A DNA stretch of 64,000 nucleotides, from contig VWYX01000716.1 in the NCBI GenBank assembly GCA_013396525.1, positions 238,035 to 302,034 on the forward strand, in the 5' to 3' direction. The DNA comes from Chaetorhynchus papuensis. Its lineage: Eukaryota > Chordata > Aves > Passeriformes > Rhipiduridae. The notes beneath the pieces are model-generated. The model saw only the letters and a program-made list of their open reading frames with translations, was not told the origin of the DNA and made no database searches. Shown piece after piece: positions 10,041 through 19,830 of the stretch. Within the stretch, counting starts at the first letter, position 1, and every line of letters starts with the position of its first letter. The position numbers were made by a program, and so were the translations under genes.

Positions 10041-12419
10041 GTTTAAATGGGCTCTAATTCAGTATCTGCAAAGCAGTGTTGCAACAAAGTAAAATGGATC
10101 TAAAAGCTTGGTTTTTAACACTACTGCTGTCTGTATTTCATGATCTCCAGTGGTGAAGAATATGTTGACATAGTTGCAAGGTCAGACCTCGTAGTAGATT
10201 GTTAATTGACACAAAAATGTGTTGTTCTAATGATGTTATGAACTGCACTACAGCTAAATCAGAGGGATACTCTAGGAGAAATTACACAGATTTGCAAAGA
10301 GAAGAACCCTAAAGGTAATTTTTCAGCATATGATTAATTTGCCAGTAATGGAAATGAGGAGTTGAAAGATATTTCTACCATGGCCTTTATTCAGAAGCAT
10401 CTTAGGGATTCTGGTTTGCATGTCCAGGGCTCATGAGCTCTTCAGTGCCTTAGGTGCTCCTGTCCACCATATTTTATGACTTTTCTGGCACTTTCTCATC
10501 TCCAGTATTAATGAAGGGAAGAAATATTCCAGGTGTCATTTCAAAGTTCTGGACTTCACTGAATGAACCTCTCTCAATTTTCAGCATCTGACTACACTAA
10601 AATTTCTCCCTTTGGGAGAAACCTTTCTAGTTTTTGAGAAACCAGAACAAAACTGTTTAAAAACTGTAGACTTGTCCACATTTTTGAGACTGAATGAAGT
10701 AGAATGAGCTGTGTCTAAGGGCTGGATAATCAGGACACTTATTTTGGCAACTCTGGGAATCCCCAATATTCATTATCAACAAGGAAGTATTATCTTATTG
10801 GAATATTGAAAACAGGTTTGTCTTTGTCTTTGCTGTTATCTGTTTAAAGAATGTCAGCCCCCAGGTGTGTTGTTTGCTGTGAGAAGGACTCATGGCATGT
10901 GCTTAAACGTGTTTTTGAGTTTTGGTCAAAAAGCAGGAGCTCCTGCTGAAGATGGTGTTCTCTACCTGAAGGATGGGCACGTGCTCCAGGGTGTCTGATG
11001 AGTGTATCATGAATAATGAGCAGCAAGCAGGAGAAAGTGAAGAGTTCCCAGGCCACCTGTTGTCTGAATATTGTGCGCCCAGACTCTTTACACCAAGTTC
11101 AAGAGGCTCGTTTAGCCAAGAGCAGTAAAAAAAATTAATAATTAATAAGATTCCAGCAGATATGTTCAACCAGCCCCAATAAGATAAATCAGTGAAATGC
11201 TCTGGGAAAAGCTGTTCTCATGAGAATTCCAGGTGTGGTTGGCCTTAATGAAAAGGTTTGCATAATTTGGGCAGTTTTAGAGCAACCTAGACAGGGAGCA
11301 CTGAGCTGGTCAAAGCTGGCCCTGGAGGCAAGAACTTGACCCATGGCAGTAATAAATGGCATCATTTCTCTGAAGTCTGCAGAGTCGAGGATTTCAGATC
11401 AGATCCTCAAAGCAACTTAATCCTTCAATCAATAAAATATACTTCTCTAAATATCCCCGAGGAACCGGACCTTGGAACTTGTACCTTGATCCACATGAAG
11501 TGTTACCACTTACTCAGAATATGCCTTTTTGGATACTTCTACAAAGAATAACCTTCTAAAGACTTGCAAATTGATGTGGCTGGGCTGAGCATCTGTTCAG
11601 ACTAATGAACAGGTCTGTTTGATGAGCAAATACAAATGCCCTGAAATATATACATGTATTTTTGTATATATAAAAAGAGAAATCAAGTGGCAATTCTAAT
11701 TGAAATAAAATCGACTAAAGTATATAAGTGCAAAGTATTACCTAATAACTGAATCTAAACATTTGGGATCTTTGAGGGCAGCAAAAGGCAGCAGATGACT
11801 GCAGCTTTGTCTAGAACTGTCCCCAGTCTTGTGCAGATGAATAAGCAGTGAGTTACCAGTCCCTGTGTTGTGTGGGCAGTGACTGTCTGGCACAGTGGCT
11901 GAACTCCCTGCTATAAACTGCACCACATTTTGTGCCAAAACCTCTCTGGAAATGTGAATTGCAGTATATTCTATATTATAAAATGGCAAAGTGTTTATTA
12001 ATCTCTCTTTTCCTGCACATCTTGTGTGGGCAGGGGAAGGAACTTAGGATGTCCTTGTTTGGAAAGGGTAAAAGTCCTGGTAGATTTAGCAAAAACACTT
12101 TAGAAAAGCAGAAAATAATAATAAAAAAATCTGAATTTTTACCCATTTGGTGTGGTTTTTCCAGCCTTGGAATTGGGAAATGCTGCAGGGTCAACCTCCT
12201 ACCCTCTGTCACGGAGCACCATGCTTTTCCAGCAAGATACAAATGCGATTTCAGGTTATCTGAAGACTTTGAAAAAAGTTGTGTATTTATCATAAGTACA
12301 GCCCATCAAAATTGAATCAAAAGAGGTACTTTTAAAAAATTTTGCATAATCCTTGTGTTAGATTTTTAAAAAAGGCTGGCATTTTTTGCCTTATGTGAGC
12401 AGGTTTTAGTGATGTTCCA

Positions 12420-12790
12420 TACAGATTTTTTTCCATCGGAGTTTCTGATAACTAGAACATCATAATGATTGTTTAGCATGTAGATTGCTTAAACAGTTTA
12501 AGATGAAGATTATTTTAAATTTTCAGTCTTACATAACTGAGCATATCATCAGCATTAAACTGTGAAATAGTCATTAATGATAACTAACAATAAGCAACAC
12601 CATCAGGAGTTCATTATTCAAGCAAAAAAAGGAGATGCTGTATGTTTTCATACATGCAGCCATTATCAATGTTGTAGTTCACAGGTTTGCTAACTTTCTC
12701 TAGTGATGGGTAACTTTTACAATTAATTTGAGTTAAATAATTAAGCCCGGGCAACTAAGAACGTTTTTGAACCATAATTAAAGACAAAAA
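12420..12790. promoter_or_regulatory. Candidate conserved noncoding element cluster
   Basis: Dense ATTA/TAAT cores in repeat-free DNA: CATAATGATTGTTTAG, GTCATTAATGATAACTAACA, CAATTAATTTGAG and CATAATTAAAGAC. The symmetrical CATTAATG (near 12573) is a paired-type homeodomain half-site arrangement. The texture resembles deeply conserved noncoding DNA; no alignment is available. Confidence 0.28.
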
Positions 12791-12904
12791 AAATAGCTTT
12801 TAAGCAATGTTTTAACTTGTGCTAAACAGCAGTTTCAGGAAGAATGAGGGTTTCTTTCTGCTCAGGGCTGATTTGTCAAAGTACTATTAAGAATTTTTAG
12901 TTAT

Positions 12905-12917
12905 AAAAAAAAAAAAA
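12905..12917. repeat. A13 homopolymer
   Basis: Thirteen consecutive A residues within AT-rich DNA. No upstream retroposon body is recognisable, so it is treated as a simple repeat. Confidence 0.9.
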
Positions 12918-13329
12918 TTGAGTGAACCTCTATTTTTCTCCTCTAATTTATTACGGTTGATTACGCAGCTGGAATGGGAAGGTAGCTGCTGTTTGTAGTT
13001 AAATAACTCCTCACAATTTCTTAAAGAAATGATCTTCAAAGCTTTAATGGGTCAGTGGCTCAAGTACAAAGGAAAGATTGATTTTCATACTCCCACTCTT
13101 TGTTCCCAAAGTTTAAAACAGACACGTTCTGGTAAATTAGTTTGTCTATGTTATTAATGGAAGAAACTTATTAAACTCCCATAAATACATGGTGGTATCT
13201 TACTTAAAACACAGAATGCATTTGCTTTGGAAAGAAAAAAAAAACTTGTTTAAAAGTAAACAGGGGTGTAATATTTTCATTTGATTTCAGAAATGCCTCG
13301 AAAGGCTGCAAGCAGGAGAACTGGGGGTT

Positions 13330-13500
13330 TGCAGAATATACTAGGTATGCATAATGATGAATGGCACAAAGACCGTGGGCTCGCGCCGGTAGAAAATACT
13401 TTATTTGCGTTTAATGAAAAGCATTCCCGTACTGGATAAGTGGCAATGCTGTGGGGAGAACGACTGCTTCAAGCAAGAAATATTGTCTGGGTGAAATGCT
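13330..13500. promoter_or_regulatory. Candidate regulatory block with CpG
   Basis: Contains GCATAATGATGAATGG, GGGCTCGCGCCGG and TTTGCGTTTAATG close together. Several CpG survive within otherwise AT-rich, repeat-free DNA, which suggests constraint or low methylation. Function is inference. Confidence 0.25.
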
Positions 13501-13504
13501 TCTT

Positions 13505-16500
13505 TTATGTGAGGCTCATGTGCACGTTCCTGGGCTGAGCCCGGCGAGGCCGCGCTGCCGGCGCAGGAACCATGCCGGGGTCAGGGCAGGCTCCAGCGCT
13601 GGCTGGGAGCTGCTGTGAGAGAGATTGCTCAGCTCCACGGAGGGAGCAGCACTGCTGCTCCTTGAGGGGGATCAGGGGAGTGTTCCTGAGCCAACACAAA
13701 CTGCCAGAGCTCCTTCTGCATCAGCTGAAGGTCGGCCCGGGTCTGTGTCTTCTCCTCCACAAGCGGAGACGCTTCTGATATATTCTCATGGCCTCTGAGG
13801 TCACTGAGTTTCCCCTGATGAGCTGCCTGTCTGCAGAAAGATGCCTCGCCACACTTAATCACCTTTTCTTTCACTCATCCAGCAGAGTTTAGTTTTCCCT
13901 GAGAATAAACCCCCCACATCTCATCAGTTCACAGGGAGGGACAGACCTTCAGAAATGTTCCCAGTTGACCCCATCAGCAGCTATAGGGGTTCCTATCAGA
14001 TATCAGATGGGCTCTGGTTAACTAGAAATTCACTACCAGGGCTGTTTTCAGTGGAAAAAGCACCTGTGAGACTGGAACTCACCCCAGTACTGCCTGCCAG
14101 TGGGGGGGCAAGCTGCCTGTGACAGGCCATTGGGGTAGTACTGGTGGGCTGATAACCAGACAGAGCTGGTCTGGTGTTCCCCACTCCCACTGGAGGCAGC
14201 GGAGCTTATCCTGCTGCTGTTCCCCCTGCTTTTAGCCCTGCTGATGATTCTCCTCATAAACTTTAGTCTGAAGGTCAGAGCCATAGGGTTAATTATGGGA
14301 AGACCTGCAGGTTTCACTTGGATGGTGAAGCTCAGTGGATGGGCAATGCATTTGGACTTTGGGCAAGTGATCTTTCCATGTCCTTGTTTTGGTTTTGTTT
14401 TTTTTTTTTTTGCTTTACCAGGGATATTTGACATGGCCCCCAGTACACTTTGAGAGGGAAGCATATAACTGTGCTTTTTGATGCACTGAGGTGCAGGGTG
14501 TGATCAGGGTCCAGCCAAAATCATCCATACCTGCACCCAGGGGAAAGGACAGCCCTGTCTAGAAACACCCTCCTGTTAGAGCAGGATTTGAGGGGAGGAG
14601 GTCTAAGGTAACAATTTTTTTCACAATAGACTATTTTCTTCAAATGTAAAAGCTTCACAGAGGTGATTTACACAGCCACTGTGAAATATTAGATTAGAAC
14701 ATTCCTAGGAAATCTTTTGGGCTCAGGACTTCTGATTTCCTAAAGATGTTTTATTCAACCAACGTGTACTAGGCGTTGAAATGAAAAAAGAAGTCAAAAC
14801 TCTAACAAGTGTAATGAACTGATCAATGTTTGAATCCTCTATTCCCTGTGTACTCATTCCTCCCTCTCTCTTTATGTTTGTGGAAAATTTCCACTGTTTT
14901 GAGCTGGTTCTGGAGCAGAAATGAAAACAAGGCGTCATCTGCTCCTTTAGCAGTATAATCTCGGGGTTCTCCAGCACAATTATCCTCCCCAGTCCCAGTG
15001 AGATGTCTCTTCCAGAGCCATGACACTTCCTTGCTGTCATCCAAGAGTTCTCTCTTCCAGAAAGGTTTGGGAGGCTGATCCTGCATTACAGGGGAAATAA
15101 ATCAGTGTGTGCTCCACACCAGCTCAGGGGAGAGCTTGCAAACCGAGGTGTTTGCCTCTAGCCCTGGTCACACAGGACATCGCAGTACTCATGAAACAGA
15201 TTCTTATTTTGTTTGCTTATATATAGCCTTTGTAAATCCTCCAAAGAGGAAAACGTATCCCGTGCACTGTGGATCAATTGCTTCATTGCTTCCCAGTGCA
15301 TTAAAGCTCACTGTGGAAAGTGATTGCTTTTCCTTGCAACCAGTAATTTGGAGATTGCTAGAGATCCTCGATCCTTTTGGAGCAAGGTACTTCCAATTCT
15401 AAGCCTCCACTTATTTATTCATGACTGGTTTTATACTAATTTCTTCATCTTTAAACACTGCAGTCTAGCTCATCCTGCAGCACTTCAGGCACATTTTTTT
15501 CCAAAGCTGGGCAAGTAAGAAAACTTTCATCTTCTTTCATGATACGCTCCACATGCGAGAATCATCTTAGCAATCCTTCTCTGACTCATTCCAGCTTGAA
15601 CTGCTGTTCCATAGGAAAGGTGCCCAAACGGCCCCATCTTTGATATTTGAACATCCATTACACAGAATGTTTTGTTTAGAAAGGAATAAGCCTTGGGTGG
15701 GTGAGAGGGTTGTGACAACACAGGTGAGTAGGATACTGAAAATACTACCTACCTGAATTAATTTTAGCAGCCGAGGTGAACAAAAAATACAGACGGGAGG
15801 GAATACATGCACCAAACTTCTCTCACTACGGATCACCTGTGGAACTTCACATTAGTGGGCTTCAGGGATCTGAAATCTGACTCTGTCTAGACTCATTTCT
15901 ACAGATGTTGTGTCAAGAGCTATGTTTTAGTAATGAACAGGAAGGAAAAATAACATGGAGAAAATAATTGGCTTCAAATACCACACAAAAAAAGTTTCTA
16001 AAAGATAGCAGCCACCTGCACTAATGGTACTGAAATAAAATATACAAGCTCAGCATTGTATTTTAAAATATGTGTCATTAAAACCCTCTTATGGCTGCTT
16101 GTTAAGACAATCAGAAACAGAAATTTGTGGGCATAGGGTTAGGGTTGTTCAGCTGCCAGTGGGATGATTTTTTTTCACCTAGAATTTTCAGCATCTACTT
16201 TGGCTCCGATAATTTGCAGAGGCAGGGTCTGAGAGGATCCCCCTCTGCAATGGTGCAGCTACAGTGGGTGACAGTCCCCATGATCAGGGGACAATCTGGA
16301 CAGGATGGGAACCCAGTCAGTGCCTGTCCTTTCAGGTCTCAGGCATTTGTTTGTGGAATGAGAGTGCATTTCCTGGCTCTGACACTCAGAGCGGTGCACT
16401 TTGCTACTGCACACACGCTGGACACTGTCTAAAGGAGCTGTGGGTAGACAGAAAAGGAGAGGAAAATATTCCTGGAGCACTTTCGCCTTTTTACCAACAG

Positions 16501-16747
16501 AGGGATTTGAGAGCCTTTCTCCATCTGCAGGCTCCGGCAATGATGCAGCCAAAGGAAACTAAGGATGTGTGTGCACCGTAAAAATGGCCCTGTGGATGCT
16601 GTGCCGTGTTCAGCCAATGGTTTTACACACAGCACATTTTCCAGGACAGGCTCGCTGAAACACAGGCTAAGAAATCTGTTCCAAGGCACCAGAGAGATGG
16701 ATCTACCATTGGACTGGAGCAATCATCTGCTTAACAGCTCAGAGCTG
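13505..16747. other. GC-richer unique DNA, no gene seen
   Basis: The interval is more GC-rich than its neighbours, especially 13530-13700, where several CpG occur around GGCGAGGCCGCGCTGCCGG. Open frames on both strands (up to about 138 codons) overlap each other and show no recognised domain, so they are treated as chance. A donor-like CACAG-GTGAGTA is present near 15720 without a convincing partner. No transposon is recognised. Confidence 0.5.
14398..14411. repeat. T14 homopolymer
   Basis: A run of fourteen T following TTTTGGTTTTG. Simple repeat; no retroposon body is seen on the minus strand beside it. Confidence 0.85.
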
Positions 16748-16769
16748 CACACACACACACACACACACA
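16748..16769. repeat. (CA)11 microsatellite
   Basis: Eleven perfect CA dinucleotides. A likely length-variable marker; no functional claim. Confidence 0.97.
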
Positions 16770-16829
16770 GATTTGGGTCAGGAAGTCAAAAATAACATTA
16801 CACCAGATTGAATTTAAATTGTATGAGGG

Positions 16830-17250
16830 CTATAAGCAAGCAGAATATTGTTGTGGTGCCTGGGTTAATATTTCCTCTTTTGGAAATCACTGCGGGTTTA
16901 TTAATGTGTATAAGTGGTTAGGCAGGCGTTGCTTTTATATCTCATCTGTAAGGAAAAGCTTCCAAAAAGGCACTGGCTTTTAACCACAGGCTCTACAGAG
17001 AGATAAGATGCCAGTTACGGATGAAACAGCCCTGGTCTCCTAGCACAGGATGTTTCCCCTGTGACTGGATATCCAAGGCTCTTCCACCCACATTTCTAAT
17101 CTGATCCACTGTAGCGCTCACTCCGAAACAGTTCATTTGTCCAAGTATCTGTTTGCTGTCTCCCAAGTATTTTAAAATGGCAATAAGCACCCAGCTTGCT
17201 CCCTCGCTTTCACCGTGCAGGAGAAATGGCTTTATTAATGCTGTGGCTGT
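16830..17250. promoter_or_regulatory. Candidate conserved noncoding element
   Basis: A repeat-free block between two CA/TG microsatellites. It holds TGGGTTAATATTTCC, GCGGGTTTATTAATGTG, GGCAGGCGTTGC and CTGTAGCGCTCACTCC. It combines preserved CpG with homeodomain-type cores. The open frame on the minus strand across part of it has no recognisable domain. Regulatory role inferred from texture only. Confidence 0.3.
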
Positions 17251-17256
17251 AAATGC

Positions 17257-17280
17257 TGTGTGTGTGTGTGTGTGTGTGTG
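17257..17280. repeat. (TG)12 microsatellite
   Basis: Twelve perfect TG dinucleotides directly followed by AACACGCCTGTGCATGTG, a degenerate continuation. Simple repeat. Confidence 0.97.
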
Positions 17281-17439
17281 AACACGCCTGTGCATGTGTG
17301 CTGAGCTCTGACAAGATTACAGCCAGAGATGGTCTGACTACAGGCTACATCCTATTTAGGCTCCCGCAAAGATTAGACAGAGAAATCTCCCTTTTGTCTC
17401 TGAAGCATGAATGGATGCTGAGCTTTCAGCAGCCTGTAA

Positions 17440-18620
17440 ACTGACGCGGCTCCTCTGAAAAATAACAGCAACTTTTAAATTAGTGATTTACCGTTAAAAC
17501 AAGAGATAAAAAAAAAAAGTCACTATCCGCGCTTCCCTCTCCCCCTTCACCCAGCTGAACTGTACATGGATATTGAATCTCTTTTGTTGGCAGAAATCAC
17601 AGTAATCTCTAAAGGACGTGCTTTTCCTGCCTTTTCAGGCTACCTCACTGAGGAGAATTCCAAAGATTTCTGGAAAAGCTTTTTAGCATAGGCAGCAGAG
17701 CTCCCCTCCTCATGCCCCTTCCCCCAGCATCGTTATAATTTACAGGATTCATATGACCATGTAAAGACTTTGCGATTACATGGAAAATACCTCACAAATA
17801 CATAATAATTACAAGTTCATGCAGATTACTTGGTAAATACATTTGAAGTAAGAAAATAACTCAAAGATTAATTATCCCTTAACTCAGAGTATTTAAATTA
17901 TTTCCCCCAAAATGTACAAATATATTTGTAGTGACTTCAAGGCTGGCGGAGAAGGGGTTATGATGGTTCTGATCTGAGAGGAAAAAATGAAATTTGACAG
18001 GCATGGATTATTTAAAGCATGCAGACGTGAGCCATATAACCATTACACTTTAATGCAAATCATAGAGGAAAGCACAGGAGGGATGGCCTGTACAGAGAGG
18101 TACTGGACAAAGTTAAGATTTCCTGCCATCGACTTGAAATTTAAATAAGTAATCATTTAATGGCAGCGGAGCATTACATTTCTTGTTGCATGCATTAATG
18201 TCAGCAACTGGGACAAACATTTTGACAATTCTATTAAAATGCTTCACCATTGCCTATCTAACACCTGTTAGCTCTAATTTTCTTTCCTGAGATGTACATC
18301 AGTAGACAGTGTAGATTCCAAATCATTTATCACTTTTAAAGTGCTTCCATATGAGCTTTTTGGGGGGCTTATCTTGGCCTTAGGAAAACCTTTTCTGATG
18401 TATTAAAATTCAGTACTTAGAGGGGAAAAAAAAGTGTAGACATCAATGTTTCATAGCATTCATGTCTGGTAATTATTAGCCTAAATTATGGCTCGCACAT
18501 GACTTGACAAAGTGGACCATGCATTTAAAAAAGCTGCTCACTAGACATGCACTGCTCAATATGTTCCAAGTTATTGAGATGTCAGTCAGTAATCATAAAG
18601 CAAACACCCCTCACTGAAAG
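17440..18620. promoter_or_regulatory. Candidate long conserved noncoding block
   Basis: About 1.2 kb without recognisable repeats and with few open frames. It carries many clustered developmental-factor-like motifs: TTTAAATTAGTGATTTACCG near 17475, CATAATAATTACAAG near 17800, AAAGATTAATTATCCC near 17862, an octamer-like TTAATGCAAATC near 18050, CATGCATTAATGTC near 18190, and an E-box CACCTG near 18262. This combination is what ultraconserved enhancers around developmental genes look like. Conservation was not measured. Confidence 0.38.
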
Positions 18621-18959
18621 GACCCTGCTAAGAGGGCTACGAGGCCTGGGGGACTACCTAAAAATGTCAGAAATGTTACAGTCTAAATGAATGACATCAG
18701 CAAGAGAACGTGTTTAAAAACATGTGCAATTACCTAGTACAATGAAATGGAAATCCTGGAACATGTCAGACCTGAGGAGCAGTGCTTGGGAAGGAGCATT
18801 TAAAAACAAAACAAAATACTCTGCTCTGGAATGAGAAAATCTTCATATATATATATAAAATATGAAAACCGTGAAAAATGATCACATTGGTGTTTTTACA
18901 GCTACACATCGCAGAAAGGGGAAGAAACACGTTAAATTCTTTATCTACTGGCACATAAT

Positions 18960-19170
18960 AGACTTGCTTATCATTATGTATGTTAAACCACTCCCTGTGT
19001 TGCTCCTATCATGCAAAACAAGGTGTTCTGTGAATTAATGTGGCGTTGGTAATCTCTCACCTTTCCCAACGCTGACCACAAGTTAATCAGCTTGCAGGGA
19101 GATGAGTGTTATGTACAGTATTTCAGAAGCACTTGCCTTTGCAATGTAATATCCTTTATGAGAGATAAGG
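18960..19170. promoter_or_regulatory. Candidate conserved noncoding element
   Basis: A repeat-free segment with GTGAATTAATGTGGCG, CAAGTTAATCAGCTTGCAGG and a GATA-type AGAGATAAGG at its end. GTTAATCA resembles an HNF1/homeodomain half-site. Evidence is texture only. Confidence 0.27.
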
Positions 19171-19659
19171 CCTAACCTATTGCCCCTAAAGGGTGTGGGA
19201 ATTTTGCTGATGATTCGGGTGGGTAAAATAATGGGTCCAGCACGCTGGGTTTACACCAAGAACCTCTGCTGCAACAGGGCAAGGGGATGTGCCAGAAGGT
19301 GATGTCTGGGGAAGCAAACAGGGGTGCTGCAGCCTGGACACTCTGAATTTCTCCAAACACAAATTTTGTTTTTATTACCTGAAGCGCGCAGCCACTAAAA
19401 ACTTTTGAACACCTTCGGAGCCCTCTGAAAAACTGGGCTTCATCCCTTTGTGCTTTTTAAAGGCACGTGCAGAACGCACAGGAACGAAACCCAGAAAACA
19501 AAGCCCCCGAAGCAGCTGGCAGTCACCAGAACCATGTGCATCTGTGGGCAGCTTAAAAATGTCCATCAGCACATGGAGATGCACCTTTACTTTCACACGT
19601 CTGCTGTTTACTAAATAACATTTCAGCACAGTTTTCATCTTATAAGGAAAGTGTTTGAA

Positions 19660-19830
19660 ACTTGGAATAAGTGCACTTAATTAAAGGAAGGCTGTGAAAA
19701 TGTGCACTAATCTGATATGACTAATAGCAAAGTGCATGAAATTGCTAATTAGAATTTCATTAAAGGTGCTGCTTTATCAGACTGCGAATATCACAACCTT
19801 TAAAATTCTTTCAGGAAAGCTTAATTCCTT
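19660..19830. promoter_or_regulatory. Candidate conserved element around a long homeodomain dyad
   Basis: Repeat-free block with GTGCACTAATCTGATATGAC, the near-palindrome at 19737-19759, and CTTTATCAGACTGCG. The dyad centred on CTAATTAG gives the block a specific candidate protein-binding core. Confidence 0.3.
19737..19759. repeat. Near-perfect 23-bp palindrome centred on CTAATTAG
   Basis: Arms TGAAATT (19737-19743) and AATTTCA (19753-19759) are exact inverted repeats. The spacer GCTAATTAG itself contains the perfect palindrome CTAATTAG. Only one extra G breaks full symmetry. Paired or dimeric homeodomain proteins are known to bind symmetrical TAATTA sites; binding here is inference. Confidence 0.6.

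Larger units (their letters stand above)
7822..13370. other. Unique AT-rich DNA with regulatory-looking clusters
   Basis: No gene or transposon is recognised here. The interval includes ATTA-rich clusters at 7994-8100, 9900-10040 and 12420-12790 and a GC-box-like CGCCCCGCC near 8180. It also holds a purine-rich GGAGGAGGAGGAGG run near 9160 within a candidate exon and an A13 run at 12905-12917. The rest is plain AT-rich sequence with short, unsupported open frames on both strands. Confidence 0.5.

Noticed and set aside
13530..13700. CpG island promoter
   Set aside because: Only a handful of CpG around GGCGAGGCCGCGCTG; too few and too short, with no promoter elements seen.
14048..14464. Minus-strand open frame of about 138 codons
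   Set aside because: Includes a lysine run read from a T-rich tract and no family signature; the overlapping plus-strand frame is equally good.
15682..15723. Mini-exon ending at CACAG-GTGAGTA
   Set aside because: The donor is good, but the only nearby acceptor is weak and the segment has no other support.
16130..16147. Interstitial telomere-like GGGTTAGGGTT
   Set aside because: Fewer than two full units; too short to call a telomeric remnant.
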